DNA of 37,613 bases, from NCBI GenBank assembly GCA_005881715.1, contig VBEE01000048.1, forward strand, positions 1-37,613. The letters are read 5' to 3'. The notes under the pieces were generated by a model. It saw only the letters and a list, made by a program, of their open reading frames with translations, was not told where the DNA came from and ran no database searches. Made by a program: the position numbers and the translations under genes. Shown in pieces: positions 14,674 through 23,852 of the stretch. The stretch's first letter is position 1. Each line of letters opens with the position of its first letter. The stretch comes from Chloroflexota bacterium (GTDB lineage Bacteria > Chloroflexota > Dormibacteria > CF-121).

Positions 14674-16020
14674 GTGCGCGACACGCCTTTCACTTTGCCA
14701 CGCCGGTACACCCGCCGCTCTGTCCTCGACCGCGGTCTTCGCATCGCGATGGGTATCTCCGGCGGTGTCGCGCTGGCCTCGGTCCTCGATGCGTGCGGCA
14801 ACGGGCCCGGCGCGATTGCACCGACCCCGCCGCCTGGCGCGACGGTGATCCGCGCACGGCTCTTCGACCAGGTCGGATACGACCCGAGCGTGCTGCAGAC
14901 GCTGGCCAACAAGTTCCGCGCCCTACACGATGACAAGGTCTTCGTCTCGATCGAAACCGCGCACTACCGCGAGCTGTACGAGAGCATCCTTGCCGCCGGG
15001 CTCTCGAAGCCCGCTCCCTTCGACGTCGTGGCGCTTGACCAGGTTTGGGTGCCGGAGTTCGCCACCCGCAGGCAATTGCTCAGCCTGAAGGACCAGATCC
15101 CCGATGATGCCCGCTCCGATCTGATGCCGAGCCTGCTCGACGCCTTCGCCTACAAAGGCACGAGCTGGGCCATGCCACACGTGTTGAACGTCCAGAGCCT
15201 TTACTACAACAAGAGCCAGCTGCGCACGGCCGGCTTCGGCGAACCGCCGAAGACGCTCGAGGACTGGTATCAGCAGATGACGGCGCTTCGCCGCCGGGTC
15301 ACCCCGTACGCCGACTCTTGGGCCCAGGATGAAGGCCTGGTTTCCGACTTCGTTCGGATCACCGGACAATTTGGCGGCGATCTCTTCGACGCGGCCGGCA
15401 AGCCGCAACTCCTGCAGCAACCGGCGCAGCGAGCTGCGGCCTTCATGCGGCAGCTGATCGATGAACGCCTGGTGCGCGCCGAGATCGCGGCCAGCACCGA
15501 ACCGGACGCGATGCGTGCCTATCTCGCCGGGGGCGTTGCCTTCACCACCAATTGGAATTTCGTCTGGGGAGCCATGGACGATCCTGTCTACTCGCAGATC
15601 GTCGGGCAGGGAGCGGTTGCCCCCATCCCGGCCGCAGCCTCGACCGGCGCGGCGGCGGCCTCGGTCAGCGGTTTCCTTGGCCTCGGTGTGCTCGCCAACA
15701 GCGCCCATCCCGACCTGGCGGTGGCCTGGCTACGCTACCTGACGAGCCCCGAAGTCCAGGCTCAGCAGACCGCCGAGCTGCCCATCTGGACCTCGCTGCA
15801 GAATTCGACGGAGGTTCGGAAGGCCAACCCCCAGATCGGCGTCTTCCTCACCAACCTGGCGAACGCGCGGCCCCGCCCGAAGCTCGTGCACTACGTGGAA
15901 GCGTCGGCGGTGCTGCAGCGACACCTCCACGACCTGGTACTCGGCGCCGCCAGCCCTGGCCGCGCGATGGCCGACGCCCAGGCTGAACTGCTGGCCCTGC
16001 AGGCCCGCTTCTCGAGCTAA
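14674..16020 (+). CDS. Extracellular solute-binding lipoprotein, family 1 (sugar type)
   Basis: The product has 448 residues from GTG. The N-terminus carries a twin-arginine-type signal (TRRSVLDRGLRIAMG) followed by a hydrophobic core and lipobox LDAC-G (Cys about residue 41), so Tat export with lipidation is likely. The body shows family 1 ABC binding-protein features: FDVVALDQVWVPEFA, MPHVLNVQSLYYNKSQL, FTTNWNFVWGAM, and a C-terminal ANSAHPDLAVAWLRYLTSPE. The ligand is probably a sugar or oligosaccharide. No permease or ATPase gene is adjacent, so the partner is encoded elsewhere. A small membrane protein follows 23 bases downstream. Confidence 0.88.
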   Translation: MRDTPFTLPRRYTRRSVLDRGLRIAMGISGGVALASVLDACGNGPGAIAPTPPPGATVIRARLFDQVGYDPSVLQTLANKFRALHDDKVFVSIETAHYRELYESILAAGLSKPAPFDVVALDQVWVPEFATRRQLLSLKDQIPDDARSDLMPSLLDAFAYKGTSWAMPHVLNVQSLYYNKSQLRTAGFGEPPKTLEDWYQQMTALRRRVTPYADSWAQDEGLVSDFVRITGQFGGDLFDAAGKPQLLQQPAQRAAAFMRQLIDERLVRAEIAASTEPDAMRAYLAGGVAFTTNWNFVWGAMDDPVYSQIVGQGAVAPIPAAASTGAAAASVSGFLGLGVLANSAHPDLAVAWLRYLTSPEVQAQQTAELPIWTSLQNSTEVRKANPQIGVFLTNLANARPRPKLVHYVEASAVLQRHLHDLVLGAASPGRAMADAQAELLALQARFSS

Positions 16021-16043
16021 GGGCTTGCGCCTACGATGACGGC

Positions 16044-16463
16044 ATGGACCAGCTGGCCGGGTTCTACCGGACCGGCCTGATCGAGGCGATCGTCCTGCTG
16101 CTGCTTCTCCTCCTCGCCTTTGGCGCCATCACCGTGATGGCGCGTGAACGGTGGCACGGGCTGGGGGCCACCGAATCGCTGCTCGCCCGGCTGGCGGCCG
16201 CCCTCCTGCTTGCGTCCCTCGCCGTGGGCGGTCTGAGTGGAGTGATCCTCAACCTGGTGCAGGGTTCCGCCTTCGCCGACAGCAGCCTATCGCCGGTCGC
16301 GTCGCGAAACCAGGCGGTCCTGGGGATCGGGCTGGCGCTTGCCGTGACGATCGTCGGCATCATCCGGATCGAGATGTACCACCGGCGGCTCGTCAGCCCG
16401 CCCGCGCAGGAAGAGGACGCCGACTGGAAGGTCGAACCTCCCGAGATCGCCGGCCGACGCTAG
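16044..16463 (+). CDS. Small membrane protein, three predicted helices
   Basis: The product has 139 residues with hydrophobic stretches near 12-32 (GLIEAIVLLLLLLLAFGAI), 46-70 (ARLAAALLLASLAVGGLSGVI) and 90-108 (AVLGIGLALAVTIVGIIRI). A hydrophilic acidic tail follows (EEDADWKVEPPEI). It lies 23 bases after the Tat-lipoprotein gene on the same strand and ends 1 base from the convergent amino-acid-binding protein gene. No family is recognised. It could be an accessory to the lipoprotein, but this rests only on position. Confidence 0.7.
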   Translation: MDQLAGFYRTGLIEAIVLLLLLLLAFGAITVMARERWHGLGATESLLARLAAALLLASLAVGGLSGVILNLVQGSAFADSSLSPVASRNQAVLGIGLALAVTIVGIIRIEMYHRRLVSPPAQEEDADWKVEPPEIAGRR

Positions 16464-16464
16464 C

Positions 16465-17379
16465 TCAGGATGTCGTCGGGCTGGGGCTTACGACGATCTG
16501 CGACACCGGAATCTCGCCGTCCAGGAGATTCCATTTCGTGAGGATTTGCCGGTAGCTGCCGTCCTGGTAGATCGCCAGCATCGCCTGCTGCACGGCCTTG
16601 AGCACGTCGCCGTTTTTGGGATCAATCGCAATCCCCTCGGGATTGGTCTTGAATGGGCCGCCCGCCAGTTCGAGCTGATCGGGCGTCTGCTTGACGAAGT
16701 ACGCCGCGACCGGCGAATCATCGAGGGCGGCATCGACCCCACGCTGTTTGAGGATCAGGACGGCCTGGAGGTCCGTTGGATAGACGTGCTTCTTGATCGC
16801 GTTGCCTTTGCAGACGCCACCGTTCGCCTCGTCGACCGTATTTTCCTCGGGACTCTGCACCTGGACCGAGACATTCTTGCCGCAGAGGTCGGTCAGGCCA
16901 CCGATGCCGGACGGGTTGCCCTTGCGCACCAGGATCGCCTGGCCAGCTCGGAAATACGCAACGAGCGCCACCTGGCGCTCGAGGTCCGGCGTGATCTGCA
17001 ACGCGGAAATGATCGCGTCACCTTTCTTCGCCAGCAGCGCACCAACGATCTGGGGCGAATCGGTCTTCTGGATGGTGGCGGCAAGGCCCATCTTCGCCGC
17101 AATCGCCTGGGCAATGTCGATATCGAAGCCAACCGCCTGCTGGGTCCCGGGATCAATCGATTCCTGCGGCGGGTAGGTGGTGTCGGAGAGGAAGGTAATG
17201 GTGCCCGGGCGCACCAGGTTCGTCGGCGGGGTTATGGTGGGCGGCGTCGGGCTGACGATGGCGAATGGCGACGTCGAGGGCGTCGCCTTGACGACCCCCG
17301 AACCGGAAACGGCGCACGCCCCCAGCGATGAGGCGAGGAGGGCGCTCAGCGCAAGGCGTCCAACGGACGCGGTTCTCAT
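16465..17379 (-). CDS. Extracellular solute-binding lipoprotein, family 3 (amino-acid type)
   Basis: The product has 304 residues. Signal peptide ends in lipobox LGAC (Cys about 22). A Thr/Pro/Ser-rich linker (PSTSPFAIVSPTPPTITPPT) precedes the binding-protein-like domain. The domain has the SBP_bac_3 order: TYPPQESIDPGTQQAVGFDI (the family's P-F-x-GFD-D motif), IAQAIAAKMGL, a DAIISALQITPDLERQV stretch, GKNVSVQVQSPEEN, and GIAIDPKNGDVLKAVQQAML. Two extra Cys (LCGKNV, GVCKGN) may form a disulfide. The ligand is likely a polar amino acid. No transporter genes are adjacent. It diverges from hutH, so histidine or a related amino acid as ligand is a reasonable but unproven guess. Confidence 0.87.
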   Translation of the reverse strand: MRTASVGRLALSALLASSLGACAVSGSGVVKATPSTSPFAIVSPTPPTITPPTNLVRPGTITFLSDTTYPPQESIDPGTQQAVGFDIDIAQAIAAKMGLAATIQKTDSPQIVGALLAKKGDAIISALQITPDLERQVALVAYFRAGQAILVRKGNPSGIGGLTDLCGKNVSVQVQSPEENTVDEANGGVCKGNAIKKHVYPTDLQAVLILKQRGVDAALDDSPVAAYFVKQTPDQLELAGGPFKTNPEGIAIDPKNGDVLKAVQQAMLAIYQDGSYRQILTKWNLLDGEIPVSQIVVSPSPTTS

Positions 17380-17532
17380 CTCCCCGCCGCTCGCCCTGGC
17401 GAGGTACTGAACATGGCCAAATGTTGCGACCCAATTCTACGTCCGGTGGCGCTCCCCCGCACATTCGAGCCCGTGGCCTGATTCAACACCGACGCCTGGT
17501 ATCCCGCTGCCCTCGGTAACATGGGCTGAAGC

Positions 17533-19053
17533 TTGAGCCTCACGCTCGACGGCCAGTCGCTCCGCCCTGCCGATGTCGTGGCGGTGGCGCGCCACGGCGA
17601 GCGGGTCAGCATTAGTCCGGAAGCGGCACGCCGGCTTCGAACGGCCCGCGACCTCGTCGACCGGCTGGTGCGCGAGGATCGGGTCGTCTACGGGCTGACC
17701 ACCGGCGTCGGTGCGTTGAAGAACGTACGGATCCCCCCGGCCGATGGCCGGCAGTTGCAGCGGAATCTGCTGATGAGCCACGCGGTCGGCGTCGGGCCAG
17801 CGCTGCCCGAGGAGCTGGTGCGCGCCGGGATGCTGGTCCGGATCAACCAGTTCTGTCAGGGCACCTCGGGGGTGAGTCCGAAGATCGCGGAGCGGCTGGT
17901 GGAGCTGCTGAATCGTGACGTGTGTGCCTGGGTGCCCGAGAAGGGATCACTCGGAGCCAGCGGCGACCTGGCGCCCTCAGCCCACCTCGGCCTGTTGCTG
18001 ATCGGCGAGGGAGAGGTGCTCCTCAAGGGTGAGCGCAAGCGTGGCGCTGACGTGCTGAATGCCCTGGGGATTGAACCCCTGGAACTGCAGGCGAAGGATG
18101 CGCTCAGCATCCTCAACGGCACGCACTTCATGACCGGCGCGGCCAGCCTCCTGCTGGCCGACGCGCAGCAGCTCCTGCTGACCGCAGACGTGGTTGCGGC
18201 GCTCAGCGTCGAGGCGTTGCGCGGTTCGCGTACCGCCTTCGATCCGCGTATCCACGGGGTGCGTCCCCATCCCGGCCAGGTGGCATCGGCGGCCCGGATC
18301 TTCGCGCTGACCGAGGGGAGTGGAATCGCGGAGTCGCACGTGCTCTGCGACCGTGTTCAGGACGCATACTCGTTACGCTGCGCCGCCCAGGTCCACGGGG
18401 CCTGCGGGGACGCGATCGACTACCTGCGTCGCGTGCTGGACATCGAGCTCAACGCCGGCACCGACAACCCATTGGTGTTCGCGAGCGAGGAGGCCGTTCT
18501 TTCCGGCGGAAACTTTCATGGCGAACCGCTGGCGCTCGCCCTCGACACGGCCGCTATCGGGCTCAGCGAGCTCGGCAGTATTTCAGAGCGGCGCCTCTTC
18601 CGGATGCTCACCGGGTTCCTCTCCGAGCTGCCTCCTTTTCTCACCCGGCACTCTGGCCTCGATTCGGGCTACATGCTCTTGCAGTACACCGCCGCCGCGC
18701 TCGTCACCGATAACCAGTTGCTGGCGATGCCGGCCAGCGTGCACTCGCTGCCGACCTCGGCGGACCAGGAAGATCACAACAGCATGGGCTGGCACAGCGC
18801 TCAGCGTGCCCGCCAGGTGGCGAGCAACGTGGAGGCCATCCTCGCCCTCGAGGCGCTGGGCGCGGCACAGGGCATCGACCTGCTCTCGCCCCTGCGGCCA
18901 GGGAAATTGACCGCGCAAGCCCATGCCGCGATCCGCGAGCAGGTGCCGCCGCTCGACCACGACCGCGTGCTGCAACCGGAGATCGAGGCCGCCATCGATC
19001 TGGTGCGACGCGGGACGCTGGCGACGGTTGGGTCGAAAGCGCGGCCCGCATGA
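17533..19053 (+). CDS. hutH: Histidine ammonia-lyase
   Basis: The product has 506 residues, normal for the family. It removes ammonia from L-histidine to give urocanate, the first step of histidine breakdown. The triad Ala142-Ser143-Gly144 in [12 protein letters not shown] forms the MIO cofactor; Y53 in VYGLTTGVG and the later [12 protein letters not shown] and QEDHNSMG stretches are also typical. The TTG start at 17533 fits the family's N-terminus (LTLDGQSL); an upstream ATG in the same region is closed at once by a stop. First gene of the hut operon and joined to hutU by a 4-base ATGA overlap. The 150-base upstream region shared with the divergent binding-protein gene shows no operator I can defend. 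Confidence 0.96.
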   Translation: MSLTLDGQSLRPADVVAVARHGERVSISPEAARRLRTARDLVDRLVREDRVVYGLTTGVGALKNVRIPPADGRQLQRNLLMSHAVGVGPALPEELVRAGMLVRINQFCQGTSGVSPKIAERLVELLNRDVCAWVPEKGSLGASGDLAPSAHLGLLLIGEGEVLLKGERKRGADVLNALGIEPLELQAKDALSILNGTHFMTGAASLLLADAQQLLLTADVVAALSVEALRGSRTAFDPRIHGVRPHPGQVASAARIFALTEGSGIAESHVLCDRVQDAYSLRCAAQVHGACGDAIDYLRRVLDIELNAGTDNPLVFASEEAVLSGGNFHGEPLALALDTAAIGLSELGSISERRLFRMLTGFLSELPPFLTRHSGLDSGYMLLQYTAAALVTDNQLLAMPASVHSLPTSADQEDHNSMGWHSAQRARQVASNVEAILALEALGAAQGIDLLSPLRPGKLTAQAHAAIREQVPPLDHDRVLQPEIEAAIDLVRRGTLATVGSKARPA

Positions 19054-20699
19054 GCATCTCAACCCCAATCCGCGCCGCGCGGGGGAGGCAGCTGAGTACC
19101 CGCGGCTGGCAGCAGGAGGCGGCATTGCGCATGCTCTGCAACAATCTGGATCCTGAGGTCGCCGAGCGGCCAGAGGATCTGGTCGTCTATGGCGGTACCG
19201 GAAAGGCGGCGCGCGACTGGCCGGCCTTCCATGCCATCGTGGCCGCCTTGCGGCGGTTGAAAGACGACGAGACGCTCCTGGTCCAGTCCGGAAAACCGGT
19301 GGGCATCTTCCGGACGCACGAGTACGCGCCGCGGGTGCTGATCGCGAACAGCCTGCTGGTGCCGCGCTGGGCGACCTGGGAAACGTTCTGGGAGCTGGAG
19401 CGGCTCGGCCTGATCATGTACGGGCAGATGACGGCCGGCAGCTGGATCTATATCGGCAGCCAGGGGATCCTGCAGGGCACCTACGAGACATTTGGGGCGC
19501 TGGCGACCCAGCGTTTCGACGGCACCCTCCGCGGCCGGATCGTGCTGACCAGCGGGCTTGGCGGGATGGGTGGCGCGCAGCCACTGGCGGTCACCATGAA
19601 CGAAGGTGTCGCGCTGTGCGTCGAGGTCGACGAGGCGCGCATCGAGCGCCGGCTCAGGACGCACTACCTCGACCGAGCCACGGCCAAGCTCGATGAGGCG
19701 GTGGCGTGGGCCGAGGAAGCCCGTGCCCGGAACGCACCGGCGTCGATTGGCCTGGTTGGGAATGCGGCGGAGGTGTACCCGGAACTCCTACGCCGCGGCT
19801 TCGAACCCGACGTCGTCACCGACCAGACATCGGCTCACGATCCGCTGCGCGGCTACATTCCGGCGCCCCTGACCGTCAAGGAGGCGGCCGAGCTGCGGGA
19901 ACGCGACCCGCTCGAGTACCTGGAGATGGTCAAGCAGTCGGTGCGGGATCACGTCGGCGCGATGCTCGGCTTCCGGCGCAAAGGTATCGAGACGTTCGAC
20001 TACGGCAACAACCTGCGCGGCCAGGCACTCGAGGCCGGCGTCACGGACGCCTTTGATATCCCCGGGTTCGTCCCCGCGTACATCCGGCCGCTGTTCTGCG
20101 AGGGCAAAGGGCCGTTCCGCTGGGTGGCGCTCAGCGGCGAACCGGAGGATATCTACCGCACCGACCGCGCGGTGATGGAGACCCTGCCCGAGAACGAGCC
20201 CCTGCATCGCTGGTTGCGGCTGGCGCGCCAGCGCGTCCAGTTCCAGGGGCTGCCGGCCCGGATCTGCTGGCTCGGCTACGGCGAGCGCGAAAAGGTCGGC
20301 CTACGCTTCAACGAGATGGTGAAGTCCGGCGAGCTGGCAGCCCCGATCGTCATCGGGCGGGACCATCTCGATGCCGGTTCGGTCGCCTCCCCGTATCGCG
20401 AGACCGAGCGGATGCGTGACGGCAGCGACGCGATTGCCGACTGGCCCATCCTGAACGCGCTGGTGAACACCGCCGCCGGGGCCAGCTGGGTCTCCGTCCA
20501 TCACGGCGGCGGCGTGGGCATCGGCAACTCCATCCATGCCGGCATGGTGGTGGTTGCTGACGGCACCGAGGCGATGGCGGACCGACTGCAGCGGGTGCTC
20601 ACTACGGACCCGGGGATGGGGGTGATCCGGCATGCCGATGCCGGCTATGAGACGGCCATCGACTTCGCCCGGGAGCACGGCATCGATCGCGCGATTTGA
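19050..20699 (+). CDS. hutU: Urocanate hydratase
   Basis: The product has 549 residues, the usual family length. It adds water to urocanate using tightly bound NAD+, giving 4-imidazolone-5-propionate. Typical stretches: [12 protein letters not shown] near the start, [10 protein letters not shown]-type (here [15 protein letters not shown]), [28 protein letters not shown] (NAD-binding Gly-rich), [30 protein letters not shown] and [18 protein letters not shown]. The ATG overlaps the stop of hutH (ATGA), consistent with coupling. Confidence 0.97.
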   Translation: MSISTPIRAARGRQLSTRGWQQEAALRMLCNNLDPEVAERPEDLVVYGGTGKAARDWPAFHAIVAALRRLKDDETLLVQSGKPVGIFRTHEYAPRVLIANSLLVPRWATWETFWELERLGLIMYGQMTAGSWIYIGSQGILQGTYETFGALATQRFDGTLRGRIVLTSGLGGMGGAQPLAVTMNEGVALCVEVDEARIERRLRTHYLDRATAKLDEAVAWAEEARARNAPASIGLVGNAAEVYPELLRRGFEPDVVTDQTSAHDPLRGYIPAPLTVKEAAELRERDPLEYLEMVKQSVRDHVGAMLGFRRKGIETFDYGNNLRGQALEAGVTDAFDIPGFVPAYIRPLFCEGKGPFRWVALSGEPEDIYRTDRAVMETLPENEPLHRWLRLARQRVQFQGLPARICWLGYGEREKVGLRFNEMVKSGELAAPIVIGRDHLDAGSVASPYRETERMRDGSDAIADWPILNALVNTAAGASWVSVHHGGGVGIGNSIHAGMVVVADGTEAMADRLQRVLTTDPGMGVIRHADAGYETAIDFAREHGIDRAI

Positions 20700-20711
20700 G
20701 GTGAACGCGGC

Positions 20712-21932
20712 GTGATCCACGCCGACTTCGCCCTTCGGCACGCGGGTCAACTGGCGACCATGCTGCCGAATGCCGACGATCCCCTCGGCCGCATCAGGGA
20801 CGGCGCCCTGGCGGCGCGCGAGGGACGAGTGGTCTGGATCGGTGAGGATCGCCGGCTGGAGGGCGAGGTCGACCTCGACGGCGACCTGCTCGATGCGGCG
20901 GGTGCATGCGTCATCCCCGGCCTGGTTGATGCTCACACCCACCCGGTCTTCGCGGGTTCCCGAGAGGATGAGTTCGCGGAGCGGGTGAGCGGTGCCGCGT
21001 ACCCGGCGCAGCAATCGGGCGAGCGTGGCATCGCCCGCACCGTGCGGGCCACTCGGGACGCCGATGCCGCCACCCTGCTGCGGCTCACCGAGGCCCGGGC
21101 GAACCGGTTCCTCGTCAACGGCACCACCACCATCGAGGCGAAGACCGGTTATGGGCTGGACCTGACGCATGAGGCGAAGTCCTTCGACGTGCTGCGGCAG
21201 CTCGCCGCCCGGCTACCGCTTCGGATCGTCCCGACCTTTCTCGGCGCCCACGTCGTTCCACCCGCCACCGACCGCGCGGCGTATCTGCGAGCCCTGACGG
21301 AGGAGATGCTGCCCACGTTCAAAGCCCAGGCCATATTCTGCGACGCCTGGTGTGACGAGCCGGCGTTCACGCCGGCGGAAACGCGCGCCATCCTCGGGCG
21401 GGCGAAGGCGCTTGGTTACCAACTGCGTATCCACGCGGCGCAGCTGGCGCCCGGCGAAGGGCCGGAGATTGCGGCCGAGCTGGGCGCCCGTAGCGCCGAC
21501 CACCTGGAGTTTGCCACGCCGGTGCAGGTCAAGGCGCTGGCCGCGGCGGGCACCGTCGCGGTGCTCTGCCCCGGGGCCAACTTCACGACACATGGTCCCC
21601 GCCCACCGATCGAGGCGATGCGCGACGCGAGGCTGCCGATGGCGATTGCGTCCGATCTCAACCCGGGCACCAGCAATTCGGAGAGCCTGCCGTACGCCAT
21701 GAGCCTCGCCTGCGTGGCATGGGGGATCAGCCCCTTGGAGGCGCTGCGGGGTGCAACGCTGCACCCGGCGCGGTCGCTCGGGCTCGAAGGGCTCGCCGGA
21801 TGTCTTCGGCCGGGCAGCTTTGCCGATTGCATCGTTCTCGATGTCGAAACGCCGGAGGCCATTCCCTACTATGTCGGCGTGAACCGGGTACTTCAGACGG
21901 TTGCCGGAGGCGTGGTCTGGCGGCCCTCGTAG
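20712..21932 (+). CDS. hutI: Imidazolonepropionase
   Basis: The product has 406 residues of the amidohydrolase superfamily. It hydrolyses imidazolonepropionate to N-formimino-L-glutamate. Metal site DAHTHPVFAGSR (H-x-H), EAKTGYGLD, the His in RIHAAQL, HLEF, and the Asp in SDLNPGTSN are all present. GTG start at 20712 follows GAGGTGA with 7-base spacing. The 3' end overlaps the start of ftcD by 16 bases and itself contains that gene's Shine-Dalgarno sequence. Confidence 0.96.
   Translation: MIHADFALRHAGQLATMLPNADDPLGRIRDGALAAREGRVVWIGEDRRLEGEVDLDGDLLDAAGACVIPGLVDAHTHPVFAGSREDEFAERVSGAAYPAQQSGERGIARTVRATRDADAATLLRLTEARANRFLVNGTTTIEAKTGYGLDLTHEAKSFDVLRQLAARLPLRIVPTFLGAHVVPPATDRAAYLRALTEEMLPTFKAQAIFCDAWCDEPAFTPAETRAILGRAKALGYQLRIHAAQLAPGEGPEIAAELGARSADHLEFATPVQVKALAAAGTVAVLCPGANFTTHGPRPPIEAMRDARLPMAIASDLNPGTSNSESLPYAMSLACVAWGISPLEALRGATLHPARSLGLEGLAGCLRPGSFADCIVLDVETPEAIPYYVGVNRVLQTVAGGVVWRPS
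21906..21919 (+). promoter_or_regulatory. GGAGG ribosome site setting a CTG start for ftcD
   Basis: GGAGG at 21906-21910 is followed after 6 bases by CTG (21917-21919), which opens the frame LAALVECVPNFSEG. Formiminotransferases begin within a few residues of LVECVPNFSEG. There is no ATG, GTG or TTG in frame between 21803 and this point, and the in-frame ATG at 21800 would add 39 residues of out-of-frame hutI coding sequence. CTG initiation is therefore the simplest reading. Confidence 0.65.
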
Positions 21933-22816
21933 AGTGCGTCCCGAATTTTTCTGAGGGTCGCCGTTCGGACGTGATCACGGCGATCGGTGACGCGATCCGC
22001 GCCGCCGGGGCCCGGGTGATCGATGTCCAGGCCGATGCCGCGCACAACCGGATGGTGGTGACATTTGTGGCAGAACCGGACCTGGCGGTGGAAGCGGCCA
22101 TTGCCGGTGCCGCGGTGGCCACGGAGCGCATCGACCTGCGCCGGCATCTCGGTGAGCATCCGCGAATGGGCGCCACCGACGTCGTCCCCTTCGTGCCGTT
22201 CGCCGACCTGCCGATGAGCGTCTGTGTCGACCTGGCCCGCCGGTTTGGCTCGCGGCTCTGGACTGAGCTTCGCGTGCCGGTCTACTACTACGGGGAGGCG
22301 GCCACCCGGCCCGACCGGCGGGAACTGGAGCGGGTTCGCCGGGGTGGTTTCGAAGACCTGCTGGCCCACTTGGGCGATCCTGATCGCGCGCCGGACGAGG
22401 GGCCACCCACGGTGCATCCGAGCGCGGGGGCGACGGCGGTCGGCGCCCGCATCCCCTTGATCGCCTACAACGTGAACCTGAAGACAACCGACCTGCAGGT
22501 GGCCAAGGACATCGCGAAGGCCATTCGCGCTTCCTCCGGCGGCCTACCAAACGTCAAGGCGCTCGGGTTCGAGCTGGCCGACCGCGGGCTGGTGCAGGTC
22601 TCCATGAATCTCACCGACTACCGGGTCACGAACATCTGGAAGGTCTTTTCAGTCATCCGCGACGAGGCCCGTAGCCGAGGTGTGGACGTCGACGCCTCCG
22701 AGATCGTCGGCACGATTCCCCTGGCGGCGGCCGTCGGCGTCATCAAAGACGCAGTCATCGAGCCGGCCTTCCGCATGGACCAGATCCTGGAGAAACGCGT
22801 CTGGGCGGGCGAATGA
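21917..22816 (+). CDS. ftcD: Glutamate formiminotransferase (likely CTG start)
   Basis: From CTG 21917 the product has 299 residues, the size of the stand-alone formiminotransferase domain. It moves the formimino group of N-formimino-L-glutamate to tetrahydrofolate, releasing glutamate. Family stretches: LVECVPNFSEGRRSDVI at the start, DVQADAAHNRMVVTF, RHLGEHPRMGATDVVPF, YYYGEAA, GARIPLIAYNVNL, GLVQVSMNLTDY and EIVGTIPLAA. It overlaps hutI by 16 bases and fchA by 4 bases (ATGA). The next gene supplies the second half of the bifunctional mammalian enzyme as a separate protein. Confidence 0.93.
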   Translation: MAALVECVPNFSEGRRSDVITAIGDAIRAAGARVIDVQADAAHNRMVVTFVAEPDLAVEAAIAGAAVATERIDLRRHLGEHPRMGATDVVPFVPFADLPMSVCVDLARRFGSRLWTELRVPVYYYGEAATRPDRRELERVRRGGFEDLLAHLGDPDRAPDEGPPTVHPSAGATAVGARIPLIAYNVNLKTTDLQVAKDIAKAIRASSGGLPNVKALGFELADRGLVQVSMNLTDYRVTNIWKVFSVIRDEARSRGVDVDASEIVGTIPLAAAVGVIKDAVIEPAFRMDQILEKRVWAGE

Positions 22817-23370
22817 CACGCGTCAAGGATCAGACGATCGGCGACTACCTGCAGGCGCTCGGCTCAACCGCGGCGGTACCCGGCGGCGGCAGTGCGGCCG
22901 CGCTCGCCGCGGCGATGGGCGCCGCCCTGGTGAGCATGGTGGCGAAGCTGAGCGCGAAGAAGGCCAGGACTGACAAGATTCGGGCGGCCCTGACTGGACT
23001 CGTGCCCGAGCTGGATCAGCTCGCCGACCGCCTGCTCGAGCTTAGTCAGGACGACATCGATGCCTACCGGGCGGTGATCGACGCGCGAAAGTCTGGCGCC
23101 CCGGCTGCCTCGCTCGAGCGGGCCTATGAACGGGCGGCCGAGGTGCCACTGGCGGCCGCCTCGGCGGCCACGCGTGGGCTCGCACTGGCCGCGGAGACGA
23201 GCAGGAACGCCTGGGACATGACGGCGTCTGACCTCTCCGCCGGCAGCGAGCTGTTGCAGACGGGCCGCGATGGCGCGCTGGCCAATGTGGCCATCAACCT
23301 GCCCGAGCTCCGCGGCGAGCCGGCGGTACGGATCGAGCGCGCCTACCGCGAGCTGATGGCGAAGGCGTAG
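22813..23370 (+). CDS. fchA: Formimidoyltetrahydrofolate cyclodeaminase
   Basis: The product has 185 residues, all-helical cyclodeaminase family. It converts 5-formimino-tetrahydrofolate to 5,10-methenyl-tetrahydrofolate and ammonia. Family stretches: TIGDYLQALGSTAAVPGGGSAAAL (Gly-rich folate loop), DIDAYRAVIDARK, EVPLAAASAATRGL, and DLSAGSELLQTGRDGALANVAINLP. It ends the hut operon. With ftcD it channels the histidine-derived carbon into the folate pool as separate subunits rather than one fused enzyme. Confidence 0.94.
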   Translation: MTRVKDQTIGDYLQALGSTAAVPGGGSAAALAAAMGAALVSMVAKLSAKKARTDKIRAALTGLVPELDQLADRLLELSQDDIDAYRAVIDARKSGAPAASLERAYERAAEVPLAAASAATRGLALAAETSRNAWDMTASDLSAGSELLQTGRDGALANVAINLPELRGEPAVRIERAYRELMAKA

Positions 23371-23420
23371 CGGATCGAGCGGCCGTACCATGAGTCCAAC
23401 TCTCGCGCAGGGGTGATGCA

Positions 23421-23834
23421 ATGGGGAATCGAGCGCTCGTGCAAACCGTTAGCCTGGTCTTCGGTGTCATCTATTTCGCGGTTGGGGTGCTTGGGTTCAT
23501 CGGCCCGCTGATTGGAACGAGCAGCTTCATCACGATCACGCAGGACCGGCACACGCTGCTGGGGATCGCCGACATCAATCTCCTCCACAACCTGGTGCAC
23601 CTGGTGATCGGGATCGCGGGGCTGGCCGCCGCCAGCAGCGTCGCCAACTCGCGGAGCTTCTGCCAGGTTGTCGGTGTCATCCTGCTCATCCTTGGACTCC
23701 TGGGAGTTTTTGCCGGCAACCTCCTCGGCGTTCTTCCCCTGGCCGGCTTCGACATCCCGCTGCACCTGGTTACCGGTGCCGTCCTCGCCTACTTCGGGTT
23801 TGCGGCGACGGTCTCGGTCCGCAGCCAGGCCTAA
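23421..23834 (+). CDS. DUF4383 membrane protein
   Basis: The product has 137 residues with four hydrophobic segments: LVFGVIYFAVGVLGFIGPLI, LLHNLVHLVIGIAGLAAASS, FCQVVGVILLILGLLGVFAG and LHLVTGAVLAYFGFAA. The order GVIYFAVGVLGF, HNLVHLVIGIAG and D-IPLHLVTG, with paired conserved His in the second and fourth segments, fits DUF4383, common in Actinobacteria and Chloroflexota. The ATG has an AGGGGTGA site. Function unknown. It lies 50 bases after fchA and may be read through from the hut operon. Confidence 0.82.
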   Translation: MGNRALVQTVSLVFGVIYFAVGVLGFIGPLIGTSSFITITQDRHTLLGIADINLLHNLVHLVIGIAGLAAASSVANSRSFCQVVGVILLILGLLGVFAGNLLGVLPLAGFDIPLHLVTGAVLAYFGFAATVSVRSQA

Positions 23835-23852
23835 CGCCGATAGACTCAGGTT

